64,000 bases of DNA, taken from assembly GCF_017654505.1 (NCBI RefSeq), contig NC_054534.1, positions 25,582,189 through 25,646,188 of the forward strand, written 5' to 3'. This DNA is from Polyodon spathula (Eukaryota > Chordata > Actinopteri > Acipenseriformes > Polyodontidae). The position numbers and the translations under genes were made by a program. The notes under the pieces were generated by a model. It saw nothing but the letters and a program-made list of their open reading frames with translations, did not search any database and was not told where the DNA came from. Below are positions 1 through 13,219 of this stretch, piece after piece (within the stretch, counting starts at the first letter, position 1; each line of letters opens with the position of its first letter).

Positions 1-7
1 TTTTCAG

Positions 8-3000
8 ATCCAGTTTCAATTCAAGGAACTGGTTCTAACAGAAGAAGAAAAGAGAATTATGGGAAAGGAAGGGATTTCAATACCAACTAATTTGCCCCTC
101 ACAAAGGTCAGTATTTCTCTCACGTTCACATCAAAGCTTCATGTTTATGCATTTTGTTTAGGGAGTGGCACAGTTATACATTATTTGATTAACTTGTACC
201 CTGCAGGGTTAACCCAGTCCTTTATTTTATTGGAGCGTTTTACAGCACTGGGGAATCCCCCTTAATCTCTTACTCATAATATATTGACACAACTAAAAAT
301 TAACAATCTGCTTCAACTGACACAGTCATTCCAATATAATATGCACAGTTGCTGCATTACAAAGACAATTCAGAAGCTATCTGTCCCAACAAGAGTCCTG
401 TTGATCTGTGACTTCACTTTTGTTCACAGATGTTTAAAATGGTTAATACGGTATTGTTGCACCATGACATGTCACAAAAGAGAACAATCACCCTGTCTGC
501 TGACTTGTAGAAACTTGTCCTTCAAACTAAACCAGTGCTATTTCATTTCAGGGTGAGGAACGCATGCTGAAAAGGGTCAGAAGAAAGATCCGCAACAAGC
601 AGTCGGCCCAAGAGAGCCGCAAGAAGAAAAAGCACTATGTGGATGGGCTGGAAAGCAGGTACGTGGCATTTCAGCCTCCTTTTATAGTATTATAGTCTAC
701 ATTGGGCACTCCCGTGGCTTGGATCTCTTTGTGTCTTAACTGTAGGATAGTAGGTCCTGGGTATAGTTTAGCAGTAAGCTGTACTGTATAATTTGGGCTT
801 GAAGTTTTCAGGTGTTATTTTTGATCACATGACCCTTTAAGCTTGAGCTGATTCTGTTTCCTAATTAAACTCAGAAAAAGCTGTTAATTACAAAACAATG
901 TCACTTCTTCTTTTTACCTTCGCATCTTGACCGAGCCTGATTCTGTTTGGCTTAATGTTTATTTCAAATTACGTTAATGTCTCAGTGCTGCTCCTAATTG
1001 CATTTCATTCTTGCCGTCGCCTACTTTATTGTTGTGCTTTTGTTATTTTCACTCATTTAACAGAGTTCTCCTGACAGATTTGCTTTTCAGTATTAAATAC
1101 CCAGTACAGAGTGTACACTGATAGCAAGTCCATATTTTAAAATCTCTTTGATTTTGTAGCAAAGAAAAAATAATTATTTTTAATTAGTAGTTTTCTCTTT
1201 ATTAGGAAGCAGAGACAGCTTAACAACTTCTAATTAACATTTAAAGGGAGGTAGAGATTTGGAAAATAAAACCTTAAAAGGTCAAGCCCTATATATAATA
1301 CATTCCTTAATGCAGCGTTATAAAGTTAATAATTTATTTATGTTTAATCTTTTGTTATCATTATTTAGAGTTGCTGTCTGCACAGTTCAGAACCAGGAGC
1401 TACAGAAGAAGGTGAATCAGCTACAAAAGCAAAACCTGTAAGTAGAATATTCATTTATTTTTCCGTTTTGTTGTACCTAAATGGAAAATACATTTCCAAA
1501 ATGTGACCATAAGGTAAAATCCATGTTTTTTTTTTTAATTTGTATTTAAAAAAGCCTTGATTTATTCAAACTTCAATTTTACAAACAGCCTCCTGATAAA
1601 CTGTCTCATTGTGTTCCTGCTTTGATGTCTTAGAAGATGTGTGAACCAGCTCTCAACCTCTGATTTTGACAGTGCAATTTAGTAATTAATGTGCGTTTTT
1701 ATAATCTTGTTTTAAAAATGATTGGGAAAGTGATATAAACCACTTAACAGTTTTAAATCAATTGCTCAAAGTGTACAAATTAATTGAGAGTTACTGTAAA
1801 ATTGTCTAGTCAGTAGTAGTAAAAATAAACTTGGTTATAAAGTGTTTTGGCAATGTCTTTCGATATCTCATGATTAGGAGTCTACTTAAATCGCGGTAAA
1901 TTTACGTGTTTTTATAGGTTGTGGATTAAAATTAGGATTTCGCAGACCTGTTTAAACATTAAATAAACCTAAGTAGACAGTATTTCAGAACATTGTCCCA
2001 TCCAGTAATTTATTTTATTAGTACCGAGTCAAAACAAAGAAAACGTGGTTATTCAGGTCTAAAATTCTGCGAAAAAGTAAGCAGCAGGTTGAAGCGAGGT
2101 GGCTGTGCTAGATCCCTGTAGTACTGATTTAACTTGCAGGCAGGAATACTTTTTGTCTGCGCTGACTTCCCAGTTTGGTTTCTGAAAGCTGTTTATTTTA
2201 CGTTCTGTTCAGCAGCCTCTGTAGCTTTTTATTTAATGTATGATTCTGAAACTAAATACCGATCAATCATATTTTCTCCAGACACATTAAGATATGCAAA
2301 ACAATTAGGCTACCTCAATCTGCATGTACAGTTTCTTTGGGAAATATCTTGAAACGATCATCAGCCGAAATATACTTTGTTTTTTTTTGTCGTCCATTTC
2401 TAATATTTTACCTCCAATGCTGAAAACTAGATCTTAGCAAACTAAATGCAGCACCAACTTTGTTCCACCCCCAGCTGCACATTACAGGTCACAGAAAAGC
2501 AGTAATGACGCACTGATAGACACGTTTTTTTTTTCCCCCACTCCGTACTTGTTTGTATGCATTGGCCCCTAAAAGAGGTGAATTTCATGGTGACCCCTCA
2601 ATTTCACGATTTCCGCGAAATCGCAAATTAGGTAGACCCCTTCTCATGATGGATTGTTTGAGGTTCTGGGCGTTATGTAGATTCTTCTACCTCTAATAAA
2701 AAAAGTAAAAAAAATTTGCTTAAACAAAAATAATTACAAATTGTTTAATCTGCTTGCCAGGACTCTTATTGAGCAGTTACGGAAGCTTCAGGCACTGGTG
2801 AAGCAAACAACAATGAAAACAACCACCTCAAGCACCTGCATCATGGTGAGCCTTTCCTCTTTATTCCATTCTATTTAAGCTTTATATTCCATTCTATTTA
2901 AGCATTAACCCACAGTGCCATAGTTTATGGCACTGTGGGTTAATGCTCTCTCTTCAAATGGAGCCTGGATTGGATCTCACAATTGAGATGAGTTTCATTA

Positions 3001-4048
3001 AATTCATTCAAAAACCCAGCCTCCCTAATCCAGGCAGTGTGGGTACACTCACTGCTTTTGTCATTGCTGTGTGGATAAATGGAAACGCTGGAAATTTGAC
3101 AGTGGCTAAAGGAATTATACAGAGGTTGTAATATTAGTTTACAGAATAAAACCAGCTATTTGAATTGTTCTACTGTATAGCTATGTTATGGCATTTTGCT
3201 GTTGCATTGAAGATGGCATGTATCGCAAGACTTAATTCATGTTTGTTCACCAAAAGACTAAGGCAAATCTCTTCATTTTTTGTGCATTTGGGAATATTTT
3301 GCAGAACTGTGTATTTTTAGTGTTTAGTTTTTTTTTGTTTTTTTTAATGTAATTTTATATTTTTCTGGATCCATGTTTGTATTTGTTCCCTCCACAGGTG
3401 TTCCTGTTGTCATTTTGCCTGATTGTATTCCCAAGTGTGAACCCGTTCGGTGCAAGCGGGCGCCAGAAGGAACTGTACACCCCTTCAGGAGGTAAATGCC
3501 AAGATCAGTTCACCTTTAGGGGAAATACATTTGTATAATTAGTTGAGCGATGTATTATTGGATTAACCCGTGCATCTCATTCATTTATGTAAGACACTTG
3601 AGCGCATATATATAGATCTTGGTGGTGTCATTTTTATGTAACTTTTTTTCTCTTCTGTTCAGTTATTTCAAGAAGCCTTCGTTCTCTTTCTGGTGTGGAA
3701 ACCATTAAAGATGAACGAGCAACAACAAATTACCTTGATGCTGCTGAGAAGGATCTGATATTAAATGTGGAAATCACAAAATCTGTGCTGTCTGGAGGGC
3801 TAAACCGCACATTGGAGGTTCAAAAAGTGGAAAAAGCAGAATCAGAATCCGCAGTTAACAGTAACTCCTCCTCCGACTTGCCTTCACAAGCCAAAACCAA
3901 GCTGTCGCCGGAAGGAGAAAGACCCCTCAGCCCTGGAAATGAGGCGGTGGAGTATACAATGACTGCTTCCACAGTGAACAAGGAAGACTGGCTCGACCAC
4001 AAAACCACAACTGTAATAATCCAGCAACATCACTCGGATGAAATGTAA
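8..4048 (+). CDS. creb3: CREB3-like membrane-bound bZIP transcription factor, 3' six exons (5' end outside window)
   Basis: Six exons: 8-106, 552-658, 1369-1437, 2761-2845, 3398-3491 and 3663-4048. All have GT-AG borders and matching phases and give 279 codons before TAA. Visible in order: the conserved LTEEEKRI...LPLTK region, the basic region ([16 protein letters not shown]), a leucine zipper, and a transmembrane segment ([14 protein letters not shown]). Then comes the luminal [14 protein letters not shown] Site-1 protease region and a luminal tail ending HSDEM. CREB3-family proteins sit in the ER membrane and are released by S1P/S2P cleavage in the Golgi to act in the nucleus. Human CREB3 shares the STCI-VxLxSFCL membrane segment and the GVLSRQLRAL segment, which favours CREB3 over CREB3L3 or CREB3L4; a close paralogue cannot be excluded. 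The activation domain and start codon lie upstream of the window. A neighbouring HINT2-like gene agrees with the human 9p13.3 arrangement. Confidence 0.85.
229..260 (+). repeat. Half copy of a foldback repeat
   Basis: The segment attggagcgttttacagcac followed by ggggaatcccc, in a creb3 intron, matches one arm of the inverted repeat at 14472-14537. It is probably a fragment of a small dispersed element. Confidence 0.4.
2901..2947. repeat. Perfect 21-bp inverted repeat (hairpin) in a creb3 intron
   Basis: The arms 2901-2921 and 2927-2947 are exact reverse complements around a 5-base loop (agttt). Just upstream a short tandem duplication (ttccattctatttaagc, twice) ends at the hairpin. It lies in the intron between the exons ending at 2845 and starting at 3398. 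Confidence 0.85.
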
Positions 4049-4396
4049 CAAGGACTGTTCCTGCTCCAGTTTTCAAATAACAGTTTAGTCAGTCAAACCA
4101 TACACTGTAAGCAGAATGTTATATATTCCCTTGTAGCAAGGGTTTCCATGCGACTTATTTAATGTGATGAACATGAAGCTCTTACTGTTGTATAGTATAC
4201 TGTGTTCAGGTGATGCAAACTTTAAAAATATTGGGAAACAATATGGCCCTGTGTTTTATAGAAAGAGTACCTTTTAAGATAATCCATGTACTTGCATCAT
4301 TACTTACATATTTGTGTCTGTTTATTATCCCATGGTATGTTTTTTTTTTTGTTTGCTTTTTTTTATAATTTGACATTTATTGCTTATGGCATGTTT

Positions 4397-4402
4397 AATA
4401 AA
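4397..4402 (+). terminator. creb3 polyadenylation signal
   Basis: AATAAA about 350 bases after the creb3 stop codon. Further AATAAA-like sites follow near 4432 and 4846, so a longer 3' UTR reaching about 4.86 kb is possible. No other gene is seen between 4049 and 5400. Confidence 0.6.
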
Positions 4403-5419
4403 GTCACAAAGACTTATCTAATGATGTCAGAATAAAAAATGACCACTAGGGGTGTTCAACAAGGTTGGTATTCATTTAAGTAATTATTATTATTATTTTT
4501 ATGTTAATAATATGAACCATATGAATAATGTGTTACAATGAAATTTTTTGTTATTGTTTTTTTATTGTTGTATTATTAGTAATGTTGGAAGAAAACGCTA
4601 TGACCTGTAGAGTCAGTGACTGCATTTTGTGGGGGGGAAAAAGAGGTCATGTACAGCACTATGCAGGATTTGCACAGCTAAAGCTTACTGTTGTTACCTG
4701 TAGCTATAAATATATCCTTACTGTGTTTCTATGTAGTGCGCACTGTGTTACTATTATATAATCGTCTGGTGGCTGTGAATGTCATTGCTATGCTATTGAT
4801 TGTACTGCTGTACTGTTTAATTTGTGTCTTTTTTAAATAATAATAATAAAATAGAGTGCCACTTTTTCAGTTCTGATTATTAAGCCTGCTAGTGAATGGA
4901 GTTCATTTATTTTAGTAAAAGCCATCACAGTTTCAGCTTTCTGTATAAGTTAACACTAATGCATTAACCATTTTAGGTGTGAATTTCATACATGTAATTT
5001 CAGTGTTACTCCTTTGGGAGGACCTAACCTTCACTTTGATCTGTGATTGAAGAAGTCTGACATGGTGACATCCTGTGTAACGCATTTATATTCTGGCCTC
5101 ATACTCATAATTGTATTATATGACGTTCGTTCCAAACAAACCCTAACCCTTCTTGTCAAAGCCTAATATTTTAGAGACTTCATATTTGCAGGGTTATAGA
5201 AACGCTGCATAGTAATCCTTTACACTGATCGCAGACCTAATACGACTGTCCTATAGAGGTCATACGACATTAAGTTTCAAGCATAAACAGAATTTACCTG
5301 TATTATTTCAATAATTGGTCCAGCAGTTTCCTGTTTTTCTTTAGGTCCAGTTCCATTAAGGTCCAGGCGCTCTGCCTCCCACAGAAATTTTTGGACCTTA
5401 TGTTTTTTGCTTTATAATA

Positions 5420-5668
5420 CATTTTTATTTAGCGCCTTTCATAGTGGAACCACCATCACAAACTGCTTTACAAGATACAAGACTAGGGTGTGTGAACTAT
5501 GCATCAGCTGCAGAGTCACTTACAACAACGTCTCACCCAAAAGACAGAGCACAAGGAGGTTAAGTGACTTGCTCAGGTCACACAGTGAGTCAGTGGTAGG
5601 CTAGGATTTGAACCGGGGACCTCCTGGTTATAAGGGCGTTTCTTTAATCACTGGACCACAAAGCCTCC
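5420..5668 (-). mobile_element. tRNA-derived SINE, copy 1
   Basis: On the minus strand the element begins near 5668 with a tRNA-like head. An A-box-like tggtccagtga is followed by a B box, ggttcaaatcc, near 5605-5615, and then by a body related to the copies at 48925-49103 and 61095-61232. The shared body includes gcctttcatagtgg, cagagtcacttacaa and gtgacttgctcag. It lies between creb3 and the HINT2-like exons. Confidence 0.75.
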
Positions 5669-5669
5669 T

Positions 5670-6630
5670 CTCGTCACAGCCCAGGAAGAAAATGTCAAGA
5701 ATGGGCTTCTAAGTTGTCAAAGGCGAGAGGGATAAAAAGCTAAAGCAAATAATTAAATGTTTGCTAAACTTTTACTTTCCTATTAACTGCAACTTTCAGG
5801 TCTCCATAGACTGATCTGTACTAACTGACTCATGCTGTCTAACTACACTGTATTAAATGTATTTGAGTTGCCACGAAAGGAGATAACTGCCCAAATACAA
5901 TTAAGTAAGTGTAAACGTCATAGACAGGATTTACATTTTAGTACTATTATACTAATATTGTATTAAAGTTTGGCAGTGTAGGAGCTCAATATTTGAAAAT
6001 AAACCGTTTTGTACATTTCACTGCCTTGCTGCTGCTTGCACCTGGAGTTCAGACGTGCAGGGTAGGAAGGAGAAAATATGTTTTGCTTTGATAATCCATA
6101 GCGAAATACTGATCCAGCTGCATTGCACAAAGTATATAAACTACATCATAAAAATATAATGTATCATTCTTTTACAACATTTCACAGTCAAATAAGTGAT
6201 GTCGACACATCTTTAATTGTGAAATGTAGAAATTAATTGATGCAGATAATGCAGTGAATTGAACTAATTGTAAAGAATCTACATTTGAGCGAATGGTGCA
6301 TTTAAGAACAGGAAGACGTTGACTTTTAGAGACTAGCATTATTACAAACAAGAGTTAAGAGATCATTACAATTATTTGAAGAGACTAGCCGTACAACTAT
6401 TGAAGGTAAATTAAGGAACATCTCTCAGCAATATGGCCAACTGTTACGGCAGGCCAATTATTGAATTGGTTGGTTTCAGTTATTTATTTTTTTAAATGAA
6501 GTAAGCTTGTTCAGACATGAAAACAGCCTGCCTCTTTTACAGTAGACTAGTACATGAAGATGTTAGTCCTGTTGTGTTACCAAACTTGGCAGAGGTCTAT
6601 GCTTTGTAATTTGTTGTCTGTTTTAATTTA
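5670..6630. other. Non-coding stretch between creb3 and the HINT2-like exons
   Basis: AT-rich DNA with no exon that I can support. A 5' exon of the HINT2-like gene could lie here but was not recognised. Confidence 0.5.
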
Positions 6631-6790
6631 GAGAGACTGTTGCTCTGAAAAGTCATGTGACGATGAAGTTACGAAGGCTCATCTGGCTGAGTATGCCAGA
6701 AAGAAATATGGAAACTCGCCTCCAACTATCTTTTCCAAAATAATAGACAAGATGATGTTTCGATAACCTATGCTTATCCTATTACCAACA

Positions 6791-7240
6791 TACACTGAAC
6801 AAAAATCAGTCAATTGAAATTAGGCCCTAATCTATGGATTTCACATGACTGGGGATACAGATATGCATCTGTTGGTCACAGATACCTTAAAAAAAAAAAG
6901 GTAGGGGCATGGATCAGAAAACCAGTCAGTATCTGGTGTGACCACTATTTGCCTCATGCAGCATGACACATCTCCTTCGCATAGAGTTGATCAGGCTGTT
7001 GATTGTGGCCTGTGGAATGTTGTCCCACTCCTCTTCAATGGCTGTGCGAAGTTGCTGGATATTGGCGGGAACTGGAACACGCTGTCGTACACGTCGATCC
7101 AGAGCATCCAAAACATGCTCAATGGGTGACATGTCTGGTAAGTATGCAGGCCATGAAAGAACTGGGACATTTTCAGCTTCTAGGAATTGTGTACAGATCC
7201 TTGTGACACGGGGCCGTGCATTATACACTAAAGACGATTT
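6791..7240 (-). mobile_element. Truncated Tc1/mariner-like transposon
   Basis: On the minus strand 7228-6926 encodes the C-terminal end of a Tc1-type DDE transposase, including the block DMSPIEHVLDAL that carries the last catalytic acidic residue. The element ends in a typical Tc1 terminus, TACACTGAACAAAA at 6791, next to a TA. The opposite end (transposase 5' part and second inverted repeat) is missing near 7240, so this is a 5'-truncated inactive copy. It sits between two HINT2-like exons. Confidence 0.85.
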
Positions 7241-7386
7241 CCAAATCTAAAACAAGGAATACATTGTGACAATGATGAAGAGATACTGTAGCTTTCATCT
7301 GCAGGTTTATTATGTTGTGTCTGTATTGAAGTATGTGGGGATAAAATTTGTTATTTTACATGAATTGGATTCATCACACTATCATG

Positions 7387-7389
<3 letters not shown>

Positions 7390-7459
<70 letters not shown>

Positions 7460-7462
7460 TAT
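7390..7462. repeat. (TA)n microsatellite
   Basis: About 30 TA units followed by a short CA/TA mixture. Confidence 0.95.
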
Positions 7463-9138
7463 TCCAATAATCTGTCCTTTTGTAATGTTTCTTTACTAAA
7501 AGCTATTAAAGTAAATCATGTAATTTGTGATTGTAATTCTTATGGTAAATAAAGTCTTGCCTTAAGGTTTATGTTCGATTTGTGTGTTTTTATTTTTGTT
7601 ATGTTCATTAACTGCATATTTGGGAATTTGTATCCAATGCTTAATGCCATTATTTTTTTACATAGCTTTTGGGGCACCTCCTAATAGTCGCTAAAAACAT
7701 TGCAAAGAAAGAGGGTCTCAAGGAAGGTTACAGAGTGGGTAAGTACAATACACTCAGAAATACAAAGCCCAGGAAAGAAGAAACAACAATTGAATACACA
7801 GTCTGACTGAACAAACACACAAATATTCACAAAAATGTTCAGCTAAGCAAACCATGTTGTTTTATAGAAATCAGATACATTGCTTGTGTAGGTATACCAT
7901 GCACTTTATATAAAGTGATCTTCCTGTTATCTCAAAGAGATACTTTATCTACATTTTTCCCATTACTGTATTTAATGTCTAGCCGGTTTTATATCCTATT
8001 GTATGTTATCTGTCTCTGTTGTTCCCTAAGTTTCGATCATTATTTGCCATGCCAAAAGAATTTCACTAAAAATGGTTCTGAAAAGACTTGTCATTGTGGG
8101 GAAGCATGTCAGCATTTTCATGCTCTCAACACTGCAGCCCATATTTGAAACATTGTGCTAAACAATACAAGTCTGGCACAGTTTCATGAATGTAAAACCT
8201 TAATTAATTAAAGTTAAAATGTTGTGAATATGGCTTGAGCCCCATATTTCAAAGCTACTAGTTGAAGAAAGCTTGAAGGCAATATGGGCCCTTTACCTGT
8301 CTTCATTAGAACACTATAAACTAGAATTGTTCATTTAATATGGTTGTGATATAGACGAATTATGCAGCTGGTTCAGGCACATGTGTCTTAACCTACATAC
8401 CAGTGTTTTTCAAACATTTTAAAAACTGTACCCGTTCTGTCTGGAGGTTTCAGCTTAAGTATTCTTTTTCAGTTTTCTCTCTACTGAATGTTACTACAAT
8501 TGCAATAAAAGGCAGAATAATCGTATTAACAAATACATCTCCCCTCCCTCACAGTTATGTAATATATAATTTATCACAACAGTTTGGAACAAACTTCTGT
8601 TTTAGGACAGAATATCAAACAGTAATGCTTAAAACTTTTAATTACAAGTCTTAGGATGCACAGAATCTAAATAAGGATTATCCAAAGGGACTCGGTATAA
8701 CTTTCTGTTGCTTGAGTTCTCATCCTACGTTTTTCTTTTGCAAGTAAGAAATGTATCAATGTATCCTGCTTGACCCCCTATGACCTTTGGAAGTACCACC
8801 AGGGAACATGTAACTCCGGTTTGAAACCCCTGCTATATACAATCGAGTTTGTTACAGAATGGATTTATATGTATCTTTGACACACCATAGCAGAACATAT
8901 TATGCATTTTTACATCAGACCTGAGATTTTTATATTTTACAGTGCAAAATATACAGCGAGACTGAACAGGAGTGTTGCAAAATTGGAATTAAGCTAATCA
9001 ATTGTGCAAGCTTGCAACACACTTACTGTTTACATACCTTTTCTTCTATGTGTGTTTTATATGGTTTTTATTTCATCTTTTTATAAATGCTTGTACCTAA
9101 TACTATAGATACAGCTTCGTATTGCCATGAGAATGTAA

Positions 9139-9312
<174 letters not shown>

Positions 9313-9478
9313 TAATGTGAAAAGTTCAACAGTCAGAAAGCAAGAGAGAAGCAATCGCTGAAGAAGAATCACTGGGATATAATGGAGACTCATTACAATC
9401 AGTTTGTCTTAGTTCAGTAACAGATAATGAATGTTACTGCTACCTTAATGGGATGATAAACAATTCTACATGTACACC

Positions 9479-9484
9479 AATAAA
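9479..9484 (+). terminator. Polyadenylation signal after the HINT2-like last exon
   Basis: AATAAA 164 bases after the TAA of the HIT-domain exon. Confidence 0.5.
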
Positions 9485-9489
9485 CAAAA

Positions 9490-12210
9490 TGTCAGCAGTC
9501 TAAAATAGTTTGATTTCTTTTTTCTATTTTTTTTTCCCCCAGTCGGTATAATATATTTTTTTGGTTTCACCTTACATATATTTGCATATGACATAACGTC
9601 TCATGAGACTGTCTTCTAGATGGACACTGTTGCTCACACAATATTGTCACACTGCATAAATTACAGTGGATGGAAATAAGACTCCTATTGTATGGCAGTT
9701 TCACACATTCTGGGTTTAAGTATGGGCTTAATTAGCCACAGTGTATGGGTAACAAGTGCAGGTGTGTTTTATTAAACTCCTAATAGGAACCAAATTACAG
9801 TAGACCCCTTCCCTGTGACCACCATATAAAGACCATCTCCACCAGTCTTTGAAAACAGTATGACGATAAATACCTTTTAACTCTGTCCCTTTGGTGGTCA
9901 TTAATAAAGAGATCTCACATGTACATCTTTTGACATCTGTAAAATAAAATGCTTATTTGAAGTGGTAGCTACTGGCAAGAAGGCAATGGGTAATGGCTTT
10001 GTTTAAGAACCTGAAAGCTCCCTGTCTTTTACAAAAGCACAAAGCCTCACCTATCTACAAAGAAAAATGCAGCAGTAGGAACTGAAATAAAACTCCTTTT
10101 GTGGTAAAAATCTGTAAATCTGCAGAACAAATGTAAACCTGCAAATGTAGAAAATGAATAGTTACTGTTAGAAATAGTAAGTGGTCTGTTTGAACTGTAG
10201 TCACTGCTGTATTGGTTTGGGAATTTTACAAATTGTTTTCAACACTAGCTAATGAGAATTGCAACACACCTCAGATAAATGAACATACCTTTCATTTATC
10301 CTCTTCAGACCACATACCTGTGGAATACTTTGTGTATTGTACAGTATACTGTAGGGAGGGGGGGGTCTAAGGATAACTTAGGTTTGTTCAGTGTTTTCAT
10401 TTAATGTACTTATTGGTTAATAAACCATAACTACAGATATTTGAATCATACATTTTGAATTAAAACTATTGGAAACAAAGGAACAATCCTCCGTTTGCAC
10501 AGCAGATTGAGGCATTCCAAGTTTCAGTGCAAGCTTTTCCACTACATCTTTTGCGTATAGGCTTGTTTTTGCTGTTCGCTGTTTTTTTTTTCTTCTTTTT
10601 TAACAAATAAATAGGATCTGAGTCTGCGCTCAACACCATCCAATAATCTATTATGGCGGTTCAATTTGAAACCTTGTAAGATAATTTGGTTAGGTATTTA
10701 AGGGAAAATACCCTAACCCTATTGTTACCTTATTTTACCACTATTTCAATGCAAGGTCCCTCAAGTGAGACAGAGAACAGATTATGTTGTGTTTGCTGGA
10801 AAAGCTTTGCAATGTCACTGGAACTGAAACAACCTGACTGTACTGCTGTGTGTCAGTAACAAAGCTGATTGGATCTCAATTTCGATGTCAAATTTTTAAT
10901 ACAAGAGTAAAATATTAAATATAACTGAACATTAAACCAAGTGTACTTATTATTGAAGTTGTATATGACAGTTTTAACATTAAGTTATCACTGAAACACC
11001 ATGGGGTCCAGTTTAATGACCAGTACTGTATTTTTTTATGTGTTCAGTGATGTTATTAGTGGGGTCCATAAATCACCCCTGGGGGGAAAACGTCAGAAGG
11101 ATTAAGATGGAGTTAAAAAGTGGTGGTGGTATTAAGATGTGTCTCTGACCCTCATGTCAGTTGCAGCCTTGTTGGCTTGATAACTGATTCTGTTTGACTG
11201 GAAGCAGGTTGCCCCACCTTCCCACAACCACTCCTCCTAAAGGTGATTTTGACAGTTCCTATTGGTCAATACCTCTGCCACAAATAGAGTCACCGTTTCA
11301 AAGATGGTATATCTTGCAGCACACTGACAATACCCTCTGGACAGTTGTTGGGAACCAAAGGAACCAGCTCACCAGTGGGATGGGGGCAGCTTTTACACAG
11401 CCTTTACCCCAAAGCAAAACTGTTAATGTTAATTAACAACTACCAGACAAAAAGCCAATGCAATGACTTAAAATCATTTTAAATGTATACTTATTACACC
11501 ACTGTGGTGTTTGTTACTCAGTCTACACAAACCCTGAGGATAAGAACATTTAAGCAATCGCCTAAACTAAAATTATACTTTAAAATTCTAGCTGAAGTAT
11601 AATGCAACACTCCATGACCCTGCCCACTCACTGCCATTGGAGTAGAAATTCCCAGTCTAACCCTAAGTTATGTTCTAAAGTTTTTCCCTCTATTTTTCCG
11701 TTGCAATTGGTACTAAAATAGTATGGAGCTGGGGATGAGCTGCAGATAATCTACTAAATAGTATTCAGTTTTGCACAGAACAGGACTAAAGATCATTGCA
11801 ATTGACCATCAGTTAGGCATATTCTGATTGTTTCATTGTCTGAGATCATGACACCACAGCAGCACAGGTTTAGAAAATTCAAATCATAGTCCTTCACTAG
11901 ACTTTTTTAAAAATTGTTTTCAGCTCGTAAACTGTTGCAGAGTTCAAGTTACTTATAAAATGTTATATCAATTAAGGGTTGAAACTCACTGATCCAGACA
12001 AAAAATAATGTCTGTGTTAAAGGAAATTGTGTAGCCTTATAATAACAGTATTATTGTTTTTGTTACATGCAATGATAAATAGAATTACTATAATAAATTA
12101 CAAACCAAAAAAAGTGGTCTCTACATAATCTTTTAGCAAAATCTGCTTTTGAATACTGCTGGTTTCTTGTGTCACCCAACCCGACAAAGTAGTTAATAAT
12201 TAATTATTAC
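9490..12210. other. Intergenic stretch without recognised genes
   Basis: AT-rich sequence. Open frames here are short and lack matching splice sites or recognisable domains. The piece near 9790-9920 (tagaccccttccctgtgacc) looks like a fragment of a dispersed repeat. Confidence 0.5.
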
Positions 12211-12211
12211 A

Positions 12212-12216
<5 letters not shown>

Positions 12217-12251
<35 letters not shown>

Positions 12252-12273
12252 TAATAATAATAATAATAATAAT
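12217..12273. repeat. (TAA)n microsatellite
   Basis: Run of ataat/taa units, followed by catcatcat. Confidence 0.95.
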
Positions 12274-12349
12274 CATCATCATCTTTTTAATTCTGTGTTG
12301 CATACTGCATAATTACTTCCAATTAGTGATACTGCCTACGACTGCGATG

Positions 12350-12600
12350 TGGTTCTGATTGGTTCATCGTTAACTCGCACCTAAAACACAAGCAGGTGTA
12401 GGAAAAACAGTTTCATCTTGTAATTTTCCAATTAAAATACGGCAGGTGTGATCGCTGTAGTTTCACAGCGACGTGGTGAAGTGAAAAAGTTTACAGTCCG
12501 AACTTCACTTCAGCACAGAGTTGGGTTTATGCAGTCAAAACGTTTGACATTTATTTAAAATCCTAAATAGGTAGGTTAAGTGTTGCTTTTTCGTGTAAGT
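12350..12600 (+). promoter_or_regulatory. Candidate promoter / non-coding first exon of the acsbg2-like gene
   Basis: The segment is less AT-rich than its surroundings and has an inverted CCAAT (attggttc) near 12358, an E-box-like caggtg and a possible donor (cgtgtaagt) near 12592. The first coding exon at 15614 begins with 5' UTR after an acceptor, so an upstream non-coding exon must exist; this is only one plausible place. Confidence 0.25.
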
Positions 12601-13219
12601 ATTCATTCTGAGTCCGTTATTTGTATGCAAACAGCTCAAAATTTAGTAAGTACGGCGGTGTTTGTTCTGGTTCTGCTAAGTAAGTTTTATTTATTTTTTG
12701 TCTGTATAATAAAATGTTTAGCAGGCAACGTGGTTAGGCGCGCGCTGCCTCATCTGATGTCTAATATACTAGTTTAATCAATCCGTGTTGTCAAGTAATA
12801 TGTCTATTTCAGATAGTCGTTTTTTTTATTTATCTTTTTATTAAAAAAAAAACACATGGTATACATTTTGCATTTTGAAATGTCAATTTTCCTCAGTTTC
12901 AATTGTTTGCTGAAGCAGTTTTCAAACTGGCGTATCATATGACGTCAGTTTAGTGTCGACAAGTTTCATCATAACACTTCTAGAGAATTTAAAAATACGT
13001 CGAAAAAAAGTTTAATTTTAGGGATTATTTCTACAAAATACTTTTCTGTCTGGTTTAAATATTTAATGCAATTCAATACTCTACATAGAAGATTGTGATT
13101 CTATCTTGGCCAGGATTTAAATTGTATGAAGTCTTTTTGCCGGCTTGTCTAAAATCAGGATTTTTCTTTTTTCTGTTTTTATGCAGTCTGTGGAACACCC
13201 TGTACCCAGATAGCAAGCT

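Noticed and set aside
5590..5660. tRNA gene on the minus strand
   Set aside because: A- and B-box motifs are part of a repeated SINE with a long body; no intact cloverleaf is seen.
6926..7250. Overlapping frames at the Tc1 element as new small genes
   Set aside because: They are a truncated transposase and its antisense shadows.
7266..7499. Frames made of Tyr-Ile repeats (also at 42073-42339 and 43719-44114)
   Set aside because: Translation of (TA)n microsatellites; not protein coding.
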